From Lasioglossum baleicum (taxonomy: Eukaryota > Arthropoda > Insecta > Hymenoptera > Halictidae), in assembly GCF_051020765.1 (NCBI RefSeq), contig NW_027469188.1, positions 248,001 to 312,000 of the forward strand: a stretch of 64,000 nt of DNA, given 5' to 3'. Of this stretch, positions 1-10,991 are shown in pieces. Position 1 is the first letter of the stretch. Every line of letters starts with the position of its first letter. The position numbers were made by a program, and so were the translations under genes. The notes below the pieces were generated by a model. That model was not told the DNA's origin. It did no database searches and was given only the letters and a program-made list of their open reading frames with translations.

Positions 1-498
1 TATGCGTTATGCGTTATGCGTTATGCGTTATGCGTTATGCGTTATGCGTTATGCGTTATGCGTTCTGCGTTATGCGTTATGCGTTATGCGTTATGCGTTA
101 TGCGTTATGCGTTATGCGTTATGCGTTATGCGTTATGCGTTATGCGTTATGCGTTATGCGTTATGCGTTATGCGTTATGCGTTATGCGTTATGCGTTATG
201 CGTTATGCGTTATGCGTTATGCGTTATGCGTTATGCGTTATGCGTTATGCGTTATGCGTTATGCGTTATGCGTTATGCGTTATGCGTTATGCGTTATGCG
301 TTATGCGTTATGCGTTATGCGTTATGCGTTATGCGTTATGCGTTATGCGTTATGCGCTACGTGTTATGCGTTATGCGTTATGCATTATGCGTTATACGTT
401 ATGCGTTATGCGTTATGCGTTATGTGTTATGCGTTATGGGCTATGCGTTATGCGTTATGCGTTATGCGTTATGACTTTTGCATTATGCGTTATGCGTT
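1..498. repeat. A-type run at the left edge with degenerate core cassette
   Basis: Almost pure A units. Variants: CTGCGTT at 65; ATGCGCT then ACGTGTT at 352-365 (part of the core cassette without its ATGCGAT unit); ATGCATT at 380; ATACGTT at 394; ATGTGTT at 422; ATGGGCT at 436; and the ATGACTT plus TTGCATT pair at 471-484. The pair introduces the first 700-bp HOR. Confidence 0.9.
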
Positions 499-1198
499 AA
501 GCGTTGTGCGTTGTGCGTTGTGCGTTGTGCGTTGTGCGTTGTGCGTTGTGCGTTGTGCGTTGTGCGTTGTGCGTTGTGCGTTGTGCGTTGTGCGTTGTGC
601 GTTGTGCGTTGTGCGTCCTGCGTTATGCGTTATGCGTTATGCGTTATGCGTTATGCGTTATGCGTTATGCGTTATGCGTTATGCGTTATGCGTTATGCGT
701 TATGCGTTATGCGTTATGCGTTATGCGTTATGCGTTATGCGTTATGCGTTATGCGTTATGCGTTATGCGTTATGCGTTATGCGTTATGCGTTATGCGTTA
801 TGCGTTATGCGTTATGCGTTATGCGTTATGCGTTATGCGTTATGGGCTATGCGTTATGCGTTATGCGTTATGCGTTATGACTTTTGCATTATGCGTTATG
901 CGTTAAGCGTTATGCGTTATGCGTTATGCGTTATGCGTTGTGCGTTATGCGTTATGCGTTGTGCGTTGTGCGTTGTGCGTTATGCGTTATGCGTTGTGCG
1001 TTGTGCGTTGTGCGTTATGCGTTATGCGTTATGCGTTATGCGTTATGCGTTATGCGTTATGCGTTATGCGTTATGCGTTATGTGTTATGCGTTATGCGTT
1101 ATGCGTTATGCGTTATGCGTTGTGCGTTATGCGTTATGGGCTATGCGTTATGCGTTATGCGTTATGCGTTATGACTTTTGCATTATGCGTTATGCGTT
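499..1198. repeat. 700-bp HOR, copy 1
   Basis: Order: AAGCGTT (499), 16 G units ending in GTGCGTC (506-617), CTGCGTT (618), about 31 A units, ATGGGCT (842), ATGACTT plus TTGCATT (877-890), AAGCGTT (905), four A, then the mixed series G, A, A, G, G, G, A, A, G, G, G (940-1016), A units with ATGTGTT at 1080, one G at 1122, ATGGGCT (1136) and the pair again (1171-1184). The next copy repeats this order beginning at 1199. Confidence 0.9.
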
Positions 1199-1814
1199 AA
1201 GCGTTGTGCGTTGTGCGTTGTGCGTTGTGCGTTGTGCGTTGTGCGTTGTGCGTTGTGCGTTGTGCGTTGTGCGTTGTGCGTTGTGCGTTGTGCGTTGTGC
1301 GTTGTGCGTTGTGCGTCCTGCGTTATGCGTTATGCGTTATGCGTTATGCGTTATGCGTTATGCGTTATGCGTTATGCGTTATGCGTTATGCGTTATGCGT
1401 TATGCGTTATGCGTTATGCGTTATGCGTTATGCGTTATGCGTTATGCGTTATGCGTTATGCGTTATGCGTTATGCGTTATGCGTTATGCGTTATGCGTTA
1501 TGCGTTATGCGTTATGCGTTATGCGTTATGGGCTATGCGTTATGCGTTATGCGTTATGCGTTATGACTTTTGCATTATGCGTTATGCGTTAAGCGTTATG
1601 CGTTATGCGTTATGCGTTATGCGTTGTGCGTTATGCGTTATGCGTTGTGCGTTGTGCGTTGTGCGTTATGCGTTATGCGTTGTGCGTTGTGCGTTGTGCG
1701 TTATGCGTTATGCGTTATGCGTTATGCGTTATGCGTTATGCGTTATGCGTTATGCGTTATGCGTTATGTGTTATGCGTTATGCGTTATGCGTTATGCGTT
1801 ATGCGTTGTGCGTT
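1199..1814. repeat. 700-bp HOR, copy 2, incomplete
   Basis: It repeats copy 1 unit for unit: 16 G units at 1206-1317, CTGCGTT at 1318, ATGGGCT at 1528, the ATGACTT/TTGCATT pair at 1563-1576, AAGCGTT at 1591, the same mixed A/G series from 1626, ATGTGTT at 1766 and the lone G at 1808. The A run before ATGGGCT is two units shorter than in copy 1. After 1814 the closing ATGGGCT and pair are missing, so copy 2 is cut off. Confidence 0.88.
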
Positions 1815-2948
1815 ATGCGTTATGCGTTATGCGTTATGCGTTGTGCGTTATGCGTTATGCGTTATGCGTTATGCGTTATGCGTTATGCGTTATGCGTTAT
1901 GCGTTATGCGTTATGCGTTATGCGTTATGCGGTATGCGTTATGCGTTATGCGTTATGCGTTATGCGTTATGCGTTATGCGTTATGCGTTATGCGTTATGC
2001 GTTATGCGTTATGCGTTATGCGTTATGCGTTATGTGTTATGCGTTATGCGTTATGCGTTATGCGTTATGCGTTATGCGTTATGACTTTTGCGTTATGCGT
2101 TATGCGTTATGCGTTATGCGTTATGCGTTATGCATTATGCGTTATGCGTTATGCGTTATGCGTTGTGCGTTGTGCGTTGTGCGTTGTGCGTTGTTCGTTG
2201 TGCGTTGTGCGTTGTGCGTTGTGCGTTATGCGTTATGCGTTATGCGTTATGCGTTATGCGTTATGCGTTATGCGTTATGCGTTATGCGTTCTGCGTTATG
2301 GGTGATGCGTTATGCGTTATGCGTTATGCATTATGCGATATGCGCTACGTGTTATGCGTTATGGGCTATGCGTTATGCGTTATGCGTTATGCGTTATGAC
2401 TTTTGCATTATGCGTTATGCGTTATGCGTTATGCGTTATGCGTTATGCGTTATGCGTTATGCGTTGTGCGTTGTGCGTTGTGCGTTGTGCGTTGTGCGTT
2501 GTGCGTTGTGCGTTGTGCGTTGTGCGTTGTGCGTTGTCCGTTGTGCGTTGTGCGTTGTGCGTTGTGCGTTGTGCGTTGTGCGTTGTGCGTTGTGCGTTGT
2601 GCGTTGTGCGTTGTGCGTCCTGCGTTATGCGTTATGCGTTATGCGTTATGCGTTATGCGTTATGCGTTATGCATTATGCGTTATGCGTTATGCGTTATGG
2701 GCTATGCGTTATGCGTTATGCGTTATGCGTTATGCGTTATGCGTTATGCGTTGTGCGTTGTGCGTTGTGCGTTATGCGTTATGCGTTATGCGTTATGCGT
2801 TATGCGTTATGCGTTATGCGTTATGCGTTATGCGTTATGCGTTATGCGTCGTGCGTCGTGCGTCGTGCGTTGTGCGTTGTGCGTTGTGCGTTGTGCGTTG
2901 TGCGTTGTGCGTTGTGCGTTGTGCGTTGTGCGTTGTGCGTTGTGCGTT
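1815..2948. repeat. Transition region with four G blocks
   Basis: A units with a lone G at 1843, ATGCGGT at 1927, ATGTGTT at 2032, ATGACTT plus TTGCGTT at 2081-2094 and ATGCATT at 2130. Then a G block with internal GTTCGTT (2165-2227), CTGCGTT at 2291 and the first complete core cassette (2298-2409). A 22-unit G block at 2466-2619 holds a GTCCGTT and ends in GTGCGTC. Three G units lie at 2753-2773. Finally ATGCGTC and two GTGCGTC units (2844-2864) lead a 14-unit G block to 2948. Confidence 0.85.
2298..2409. repeat. Core cassette, canonical form (first of 23 full copies)
   Basis: Order: ATGGGTG; three or four A; ATGCATT; ATGCGAT; ATGCGCT; ACGTGTT; A; ATGGGCT; three to eight A; ATGACTT; TTGCATT. 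Full copies start at 2298, 5987, 7877, 9144, 10173, 11146, 16830, 17740, 23256, 24635, 26000, 26805, 36507, 42695, 46454, 52418, 53293, 54560, 55881, 57924, 59751, 61522 and 62992. Five more (31509, 33707, 37396, 40756, 43584) lack the terminal pair. All changes from the A unit are substitutions, so the cassette stays in register. It has no stop-free coding logic or known motif that I can name; a protein-binding role would be speculation. Confidence 0.88.
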
Positions 2949-3564
2949 ATGCGTTATGCGTTATGCGTTATGCGTTATGCGTTATGCGTTATGCGTTATG
3001 CGTTATGCGTTATGCGTTATGCGTTATGCGTTATGCGTTATCCGTTATGCGTTATGCGTTATGCGTTATGCGTTATGCGTTATGCGTTATGCGTTATGCG
3101 TTATGCGTTATGCGTTATGCGTTATGCGTTATGCGTTATGCGTTATGCGTTATGCGTTATGCGTTATGCGTTATGCGATATGCGTTATGCGTTATGCGTT
3201 ATGCGTTATGCGTTATGCGTTATGCGTTATGCGTTATGCGTTATGCGTTATGCGTTATGCGTTATGGGTTATGCGTTATGCGTTATGCGTTATGCGTTAT
3301 GCGTTATGCGTTATGCGTTATGCGTTATGCGTTATGCGTTATGCGTTATGCGTTATGCGTTATCCGTTATGCGTTATGCGTTATGCGTTATGCGTTATGC
3401 GCTATGCGTTATGCGTTATGCGTTATGCGTTATGCGTTATGCGTTATGCGTTATGCGTTATGCGTTATGCGTTATGCGTTATGCGTTATGCGTTATGCGT
3501 TATGCGTTATGCGTTATGCGTTATGCGTTATGCGTTATGCGTTATGCGTTATGCGTTATGCGTT

Positions 3565-3620
3565 ATGCGTCATGCGTTGTGCGTTATGCGTTAGGCGTTA
3601 TGGGTTTTGCGTTATGCGTA
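3565..3620. repeat. Cassette X, copy 1
   Basis: Eight variant or marker units in fixed order: ATGCGTC; A; G; A; AGGCGTT; ATGGGTT; TTGCGTT; ATGCGTA. It stands in a long pure A run, so it is easy to recognise. It introduces TAG in one + frame at the AGGCGTT unit. Confidence 0.9.
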
Positions 3621-4957
3621 ATGCGTTATGCGTTATGCGTTATGCGTTATGCGTTATGCGTTATGCGTTATGCGTTATGCGTTATGCGTTATGCGTTATG
3701 CGTTATGCGTTATGCGTTATGCGTTATGCGTTATGCGTTATGCGTTATGCGTTATGCGTTATGCGTTATGCGTTATGCGTTATGCGTTATGCGTTATGCG
3801 TTATGCGTTATGCGTTATGCGTTATGCGTTATGCGTTATGCGTTATGACTTTTGCGTTATGCGTTATGCGTTATGCGTTATGCGTTGTGCGTTATGCGTT
3901 ATGCGTTATGCGTTATGCGTTATGCGTTATGCGTTATGCGTTATGCGTTATGCGTTATGCGTTATGCGTTATGCGTTATGCGTTATGCGTTATGCGTTAT
4001 GCGTTATGCGTTATGCGTTATGCGTTATGCGTTATGCGTTATGCGTTATGCGTTATGCGTTATGCGTTATGCGTTATGCGTTATGCGTTATGCGTTATGC
4101 GTTATGCGTTATGCGTTATGCGTTATGCGTTATGCGTTATGCGTTATGCGTTATGCGTTATGCGTTATGCGTTATGCGTTATGCGTTATGCGTTATGCGT
4201 TATGCGTTATGCGTTATGCGTTATGCGTTATGCGTTATGCGTTATGCGTTATGCGTTATGCGTTATGCGTTATGCGTTATGCGTTATGCGTTATGCGTTA
4301 TGCGTTATGCGTTATGCGTTATGCGTTATGCGTTATGCGTTATGCGTTATGCGTTATGCGTTATGCGTTATGCGTTATGCGTTATGCGTTATGCGTTATG
4401 CGTTATGCGTTATGCGTTATGCGTTATGCGTTATGGGTTATGCGTTATGCGTTATGCGTTATGCGTTATGGGTTATGCGTTATGCGTTATGCGTTATGCG
4501 TTATGCGTTATGCGTTATGCGTTATGCGTTATGCGTTATGCGTTATGCGTTATGCGTTATGCGTTATGCGTTATGCGTTATGCGTTATGCGTTATGCGTT
4601 ATGCGTTATGCGTTATGCGTTATGCGTTATGCGTTATGCGTTATGCGTTATGCGTTATGCGTTATGCGTTATGCGTTATGCGTTATGCGTTATGCGTTAT
4701 GCGTTATGCGTTATGCGTTATGCGTTATGCGTTATGCGTTATGCGTTATGCGTTATGCGTTATGCGTTATGCGTTATGCGTTATGCGTTATGCGTTATGC
4801 GTTATGCGTTATGCGTTATGCGTTATGCGTTATGCGTTATGCGTTATGCGTTATGCGTTATGCGTTATGCGTTATGCGTTATGCGTTATGCGTTATGCGT
4901 TATGCGTTATGCGTTATGCGTTATGCGTTATGCGTTATGCGTTATGCGTTATGCGTT

Positions 4958-5013
4958 ATGCGTCATGCGTTGTGCGTTATGCGTTAGGCGTTATGGGTTT
5001 TGCGTTATGCGTA
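4958..5013. repeat. Cassette X, copy 2
   Basis: Identical to the copy at 3565 in all eight units, 1,393 bp (199 units) downstream. Confidence 0.9.
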
Positions 5014-5846
5014 ATGCGTTATGCGTTATGCGTTATGCGTTATGCGTTATGCGTTATGCGTTATGCGTTATGCGTTATGCGTTATGCGTTATGCGTTATG
5101 CGTTATGCGTTATGCGTTATGCGTTATGCGTTATGCGTTATGCGTTATGCGTTATGCGTTATGCGTTATGCGTTATGCGTTATGCGTTATGCGTTATGCG
5201 TTATGACTTTTGCGTTATGCGTTATGCGTTATGCGTTATGCGTTGTGCGTTATGCGTTATGCGTTATGCGTTATGCGTTATGCGTTATGCGTTATGCGTT
5301 ATGCGTTATGCGTTATGCGTTATGCGTTATGCGTTATGCGTTATGCGTTATGCGTTATGCGTTATGCGTTATGCGTTATGCGTTATGCGTTATGCGTTAT
5401 GCGTTATGCGTTATGCGTTATGCGTTATGCGTTATGCGTTATGCGTTATGCGTTATGCGTTATGCGTTATGCGTTATGCGTTATGCGTTATGCGTTATGC
5501 GTTATGCGTTATGCGTTATGCGTTATGCGTTATGCGTTATGCGTTATGCGTTATGCGTTATGCGTTATGCGTTATGCGTTATGCGTTATGCGTTATGCGT
5601 TATGCGTTATGCGTTATGCGTTATGCGTTATGCGTTATGCGTTATGCGTTATGCGTTATGCGTTATGCGTTATGCGTTATGCGTTATGCGTTATGCGTTA
5701 TGCGTTATGCGTTATGCGTTATGCGTTATGCGTTATGCGTTATGCGTTATGCGTTATGCGTTATGCGTTATGCGTTATGCGTTATGCGTTATGCGTTATG
5801 CGTTATGCGTTATGCATTATGCGTTATGCGTTATGCGTTATGCGTT

Positions 5847-6203
5847 GTGCGTTGTGCGTTGTGCGTTGTGCGTTGTTCGTTGTGCGTTGTGCGTTGTGCG
5901 TTGTTCGTTATGCGTTATGCGTTATGCGTTATGCGTTATGCGTTATGCGTTATGCGTTATGCGTTATGCGTTATGCGTTCTGCGTTATGGGTGATGCGTT
6001 ATGCGTTATGCGTTATGCATTATGCGATATGCGCTACGTGTTATGCGTTATGGGCTATGCGTTATGCGTTATGCGTTATGCGTTATGACTTTTGCATTAT
6101 GCGTTATGCGTTATGCGTTATGCGTTATGCGTTATGCGTTATGCGTTATGCGTTATGCGTTGTGCGTTGTGCGTTGTGCGTTGTGCGTTGTGCGTCCTGC
6201 GTT
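5847..6203. repeat. 1,890-bp HOR marker block, copy 1
   Basis: A 9-unit G block with GTTCGTT at 5875 and 5903 (5847-5909), ten A, CTGCGTT at 5980, full core cassette 5987-6098, nine A, then five G units ending in GTGCGTC (6162-6196) and CTGCGTT. The same block recurs at 7737-8093 with identical run lengths. Confidence 0.9.
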
Positions 6204-7736
6204 ATGCGTTATGCGTTATGCGTTATGCGTTATGCGTTATGGGTTATGCGTTATGCGTTATGCGTTATGCGTTATGGGTTATGCGTTATGCGTTATGCGT
6301 TATGCGTTATGCGTTATGCGTTATGCGTTATGCGTTATGCGTTATGCGTTATGCGTTATGCGTTATGCGTTATGCGTTATGCGTTATGCGTTATGCGTTA
6401 TGCGTTATGCGTTATGCGTTATGCGTTATGCGTTATGCGTTATGCGTTATGCGTTATGCGTTATGCGTTATGCGTTATGCGTTATGCGTTATGCGTTATG
6501 CGTTATGCGTTATGCGTTATGCGTTATGCGTTATGCGTTATGCGTTATGCGTTATGCGTTATGCGTTATGCGTTATGCGTTATGCGTTATGCGTTATGCG
6601 TTATGCGTTATGCGTTATGCGTTATGCGTTATGCGTTATGCGTTATGCGTTATGCGTTATGCGTTATGCGTTATGCGTTATGCGTTATGCGTTATGCGTT
6701 ATGCGTTATGCGTTATGCGTTATGCGTTATGCGTTATGCGTTATGCGTTATGCGTTATGCGTTATGCGTTATGCGTCATGCGTTGTGCGTTATGCGTTAG
6801 GCGTTATGGGTTTTGCGTTATGCGTAATGCGTTATGCGTTATGCGTTATGCGTTATGCGTTATGCGTTATGCGTTATGCGTTATGCGTTATGCGTTATGC
6901 GTTATGCGTTATGCGTTATGCGTTATGCGTTATGCGTTATGCGTTATGCGTTATGCGTTATGCGTTATGCGTTATGCGTTATGCGTTATGCGTTATGCGT
7001 TATGCGTTATGCGTTATGCGTTATGCGTTATGCGTTATGCGTTATGCGTTATGCGTTGTGCGTTATGCGTTATGCGTTATGCGTTATGCGTTATGCGTTA
7101 TGCGTTATGCGTTATGCGTTATGCGTTATGCGTTATGCGTTATGCGTTATGCGTTATGCGTTATGCGTTATGCGTTATGCGTTATGCGTTATGCGTTATG
7201 CGTTATGCGTTATGCGTTATGCGTTATGCGTTATGCGTTATGCGTTATGCGTTATGCGTTATGCGTTATGCGTTATGCGTTATGCGTTATGCGTTATGCG
7301 TTATGCGTTATGCGTTATGCGTTATGCGTTATGCGTTATGCGTTATGCGTTATGCGTTATGCGTTATGCGTTATGCGTTATGCGTTATGCGTTATGCGTT
7401 ATGCGTTATGCGTTATGCGTTATGCGTTATGCGTTATGCGTTATGCGTTATGCGTTATGCGTTATGCGTTATGCGTTATGCGTTATGCGTTATGCGTTAT
7501 GCGTTATGCGTTATGCGTTATGCGTTATGCGTTATGCGTTATGCGTTATGCGTTATGCGTTATGCGTTATGCGTTATGCGTTATGCGTTATGCGTTATGC
7601 GTTATGCGTTATGCGTTATGCGTTATGCGTTATGCGTTATGCGTTATGCGTTATGCGTTATGCGTTATGCGTTATGCGTTATGCGTTATGCGTTATGCGT
7701 TATGCGTTATGCGTTATGCGTTATGCGTTATGCGTT
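6204..7736. repeat. A-type domain, HOR copy 3
   Basis: Pure A units apart from ATGGGTT at 6239 and 6274, cassette X at 6771-6826 and a lone G at 7058. It lacks the ATGACTT plus TTGCGTT pair that copies 1 and 2 carry after cassette X. From 7065 to 7736 I see nothing but A units, which makes this one of the longest pure A runs in the window. Confidence 0.88.
6771..6826. repeat. Cassette X, copy 3
   Basis: Same eight-unit order as at 3565 and 4958, 1,813 bp (259 units) after copy 2. Confidence 0.9.
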
Positions 7737-8093
7737 GTGCGTTGTGCGTTGTGCGTTGTGCGTTGTTCGTTGTGCGTTGTGCGTTGTGCGTTGTTCGTTA
7801 TGCGTTATGCGTTATGCGTTATGCGTTATGCGTTATGCGTTATGCGTTATGCGTTATGCGTTATGCGTTCTGCGTTATGGGTGATGCGTTATGCGTTATG
7901 CGTTATGCATTATGCGATATGCGCTACGTGTTATGCGTTATGGGCTATGCGTTATGCGTTATGCGTTATGCGTTATGACTTTTGCATTATGCGTTATGCG
8001 TTATGCGTTATGCGTTATGCGTTATGCGTTATGCGTTATGCGTTATGCGTTGTGCGTTGTGCGTTGTGCGTTGTGCGTTGTGCGTCCTGCGTT
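7737..8093. repeat. 1,890-bp HOR marker block, copy 2
   Basis: Repeats 5847-6203 exactly 1,890 bp downstream: G block with GTTCGTT at 7765 and 7793, CTGCGTT at 7870, core cassette 7877-7988, five G ending in GTGCGTC at 8080-8086, CTGCGTT at 8087. The ATGCATT that stands 35 bp before copy 1 is missing here. Confidence 0.9.
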
Positions 8094-8982
8094 ATGCGTT
8101 ATGCGTTATGCGTTATGCGTTATGCGTTATGCGTTATGCGTTATGCGTTATGCGTTATGGGCTATGCGTTATGCGTTATGCGTTATGCGTTATGACTTTT
8201 GCATTATGCGTTATGCGTTAAGCGTTATGCGTTATGCGTTATGCGTTATGCGTTGTGCGTTATGCGTTATGCGTTGTGCGTTGTGCGTTGTGCGTTGTGC
8301 GTTGTGCGTTGTGCGTTGTGCGTTGTGCGTTGTGCGTTGTGCGTTGTGCGTTGTGCGTTGTGCGTTGTGCGTTGTGCGTTGTGCGTTGTGCGTTGTGCGT
8401 TGTGCGTTGTGCGTTGTGCGTTGTGCGTTATGGGCTATGCGTTATGCGTTATGCGTTATGACTTTTGCATTATGCGTTATGCGTTAAGCGTTATGCGTTA
8501 TGGGCTATGCGTTATGCGTTATGCGTTATGCGTTATGCGTTATGCGTTATGCGTTATGCGTTATGCGTTATGCGTTATGCGTTATGCGTTATGCGTTATG
8601 CGTTATGCGTTATGCGTTATGCGTTATGACTTTTGCGTTATGCGTTATGCGTTATGCGTTATGCGTTATGCGTTATGACTTTTGCGTTATGCGTTATGCG
8701 TTATGCGTTATGCGTTGTGCGTTGTGCGTTATGCGTTATGCGTTATGCGTTATGCGTTATGCGTTATGCGTTATGCGTTATGCGTTATGCGTTATGCGTT
8801 ATGCGTTATGCGTTATGCGTTATGCGTTATGCGTTATGCGTTATGCGTTATGCGTTATGCGTTATGCGTTATGCGTTATGCGTTATGCGTTATGCGTTAT
8901 GCGTTATGCGTTATGCGTTATGCGTTATGCGTTATGCGTTATGCGTTATGCGTTATGCGTTATGCGTTATGCGTTATGCGTT
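8094..8982. repeat. Mixed segment with 22-unit G block
   Basis: ATGGGCT at 8157, pair ATGACTT/TTGCATT at 8192-8205, AAGCGTT at 8220, then G, A, A and 22 G units (8276-8429) that run straight into ATGGGCT at 8430. The pair recurs at 8458-8471, AAGCGTT at 8486, ATGGGCT at 8500. Two ATGACTT plus TTGCGTT pairs lie 49 bp apart (8626, 8675), followed by two G units at 8717-8730 and A units to 8982. Confidence 0.85.
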
Positions 8983-10011
8983 ATGCATTATGCGTTATGC
9001 GTTATGCGTTATGCGTTGTGCGTTGTGCGTTGTGCGTTGTGCGTTGTGCGTTGTTCGTTGTGCGTTGTGCGTTGTGCGTTATGCGTTATGCGTTATGCGT
9101 TATGCGTTATACGTTATGCGTTATGCGTTATGCGTTATGCGTTATGGGTGATGCGTTATGCGTTATGCGTTATGCATTATGCGATATGCGCTACGTGTTA
9201 TGCGTTATGGGCTATGCGTTATGCGTTATGCGTTATGCGTTATGCGTTATGCGTTATGACTTTTGCATTATGCGTTATGCGTTATGCGTTATGCGTTATG
9301 CGTTATGCGTTATGCGTTGTGCGTTGTGCGTTGTGCGTTGTGCGTTGTGCGTTGTGCGTTGTGCGTTGTGCGTTGTGCGTTGTGCGTTGTGCGTTGTGCG
9401 TTATGCGTTATGCGTTATGCGTTATGCGTTATGCGTTATGCGTTATGCGTTATGCGTTATGCGTTATGCGTTATGCGTTATGCGTTATACGTTATGCGTT
9501 ATGCGTTGTGCGTTGTGCGTTGTGCGTTGTGCGTTGTGCGTTGTGCGTTGTGCGTCCTGCGTTATGCGTTATGCGTTATGCGTTATGCGTTATGCGTTAT
9601 GCGTTATGCGTTATGCGTTATGGGCTATGCGTTATGCGTTATGCGTTGTGCGTTGTGCGTTGTGCGTTGTGCGTTGTGCGTTGTGCGTTGTGCGTTGTGC
9701 GTTGTGCGTTGTGCGTTGTGCGTTGTGCGTTGTGCGTTGTGCGTTGTGCGTTGTGCGTTGTGCGTTGTGCGTTGTGCGTTGTGCGTTGTGCGTTGTGCGT
9801 TGTGCGTTGTGCGTTGTGCGTTGTGCGTTGTGCGTTGTGCGTTATGGGCTATGCGTTATGCGTTATGCGTTATGACTTTTGCATTATGCGTTATGCGTTA
9901 AGCGTTATGCGTTATGGGCTATGCGTTATGCGTTATGCGTTATGCGTTATGCGTTATGCGTTATGCGTTATGCGTTATGCGTTATGCGTTATGCGTTATG
10001 CGTTATGCGTT
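8983..10011. repeat. 1-kb HOR, copy 1 (long form)
   Basis: ATGCATT (8983), G block with GTTCGTT (9018-9080), ATACGTT (9109), core cassette (9144-9269), 12 G (9319-9402), ATACGTT (9487), 7 G ending in GTGCGTC (9508-9556), ATGGGCT (9620), 28 G (9648-9843) running into ATGGGCT (9844), the ATGACTT/TTGCATT pair (9872-9885), AAGCGTT (9900), ATGGGCT (9914). Confidence 0.87.
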
Positions 10012-10991
10012 ATGCATTATGCGTTATGCGTTATGCGTTATGCGTTGTGCGTTGTGCGTTGTGCGTTGTGCGTTGTTCGTTGTGCGTTGTGCGTTGTGCG
10101 TTATGCGTTATGCGTTATGCGTTATGCGTTATGCGTTATACGTTATGCGTTATGCGTTATGCGTTATGCGTTATGGGTGATGCGTTATGCGTTATGCGTT
10201 ATGCATTATGCGATATGCGCTACGTGTTATGCGTTATGGGCTATGCGTTATGCGTTATGCGTTATGCGTTATGCGTTATGCGTTATGACTTTTGCATTAT
10301 GCGTTATGCGTTATGCGTTATGCGTTATGCGTTATGCGTTATGCGTTGTGCGTTGTGCGTTGTGCGTTGTGCGTTGTGCGTTGTGCGTTGTGCGTTGTGC
10401 GTTGTGCGTTGTGCGTTGTGCGTTGTGCGTTATGCGTTATGCGTTATGCGTTATGCGTTATGCGTTATGCGTTATGCGTTATGCGGTATGCGTTATGCGT
10501 TATGCGTTATGCGTTATGCGTTATGCGTTATGCGTTATGCGTTATGCGTTATGCGTTATGCGTTATGCGTTATGCGTTATGCGTTATGCGTTATGCGTTA
10601 TGCGTTATGCGTTATGACTTTTGCGTTATGCGTTATGCGTTATGCGTTATGCGTTATGCGTTGTGCGTTATGCGTTATGCGTTATGCGTTATGCGTTATG
10701 CGTTATGCGTTATGCGTTATGCGTTATGCGTTATGCGGTATGCGTTATGCGTTATGCGTTATGCGTTATGCGTTATGCGTTATGCGTTATGCGTTATGCG
10801 TTATGCGTTATGCGTTATGCGTTATGCGTTATGCGTTATGCGTTATGCGTTATGCGTTATGCGTTATGTGTTATGCGTTATGCGTTATGCGTTATGCGTT
10901 ATGCGTTATGCGTTATGCGTTATGCGTTATGCGTTATGCGTTATGCGTTATGCGTTATGCGTTATGCGTTATGCGTTATGCGTTATGCGTT
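10012..10991. repeat. 1-kb HOR, copy 2 (short form)
   Basis: The first half matches copy 1 with the same run lengths up to the 12-unit G run: G block 10047-10102, ATACGTT 10138, cassette 10173-10298, 12 G at 10348-10431. After that it differs: ATGCGGT (10481), ATGACTT plus TTGCGTT (10614), lone G (10663), ATGCGGT (10733), ATGTGTT (10866), otherwise A units. Confidence 0.86.

Larger units (their letters stand above)
2949..5846. repeat. A-type domain, 1.36-1.4-kb HOR copies 1 and 2
   Basis: Nearly uninterrupted A units. Sparse variants: ATCCGTT at 3040 and 3362, ATGCGAT at 3173, ATGGGTT at 3264, ATGCGCT at 3397. Cassette X lies at 3565-3620 and 4958-5013 (1,393 bp apart). ATGACTT plus TTGCGTT followed by a lone G lies at 3845-3893 and 5203-5251 (1,358 bp apart). 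A pair of ATGGGTT units 35 bp apart at 4433 and 4468 recurs at 6239 and 6274. G blocks are absent until 5847; ATGCATT at 5812 precedes that block. Confidence 0.88.

Noticed and set aside
471..484. ATGACTT plus TTGCATT as a 14-bp insertion of foreign sequence
   Set aside because: Both 7-mers keep the register and differ from the A unit by two substitutions each, so point change explains them without an insertion.
2340..2353. ACGTG in the ACGTGTT unit as a G-box, ABRE or hypoxia-response site
   Set aside because: The five-base core is too short to mean anything in a low-complexity array, and no promoter or gene lies nearby.
2298..2409. CENP-B box in the core cassette or at ATTCGTT/GTTCGTT units
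   Set aside because: TTCG is present in ATTCGTT and GTTCGTT, but the required downstream A and CGGG are absent, so the consensus does not match.
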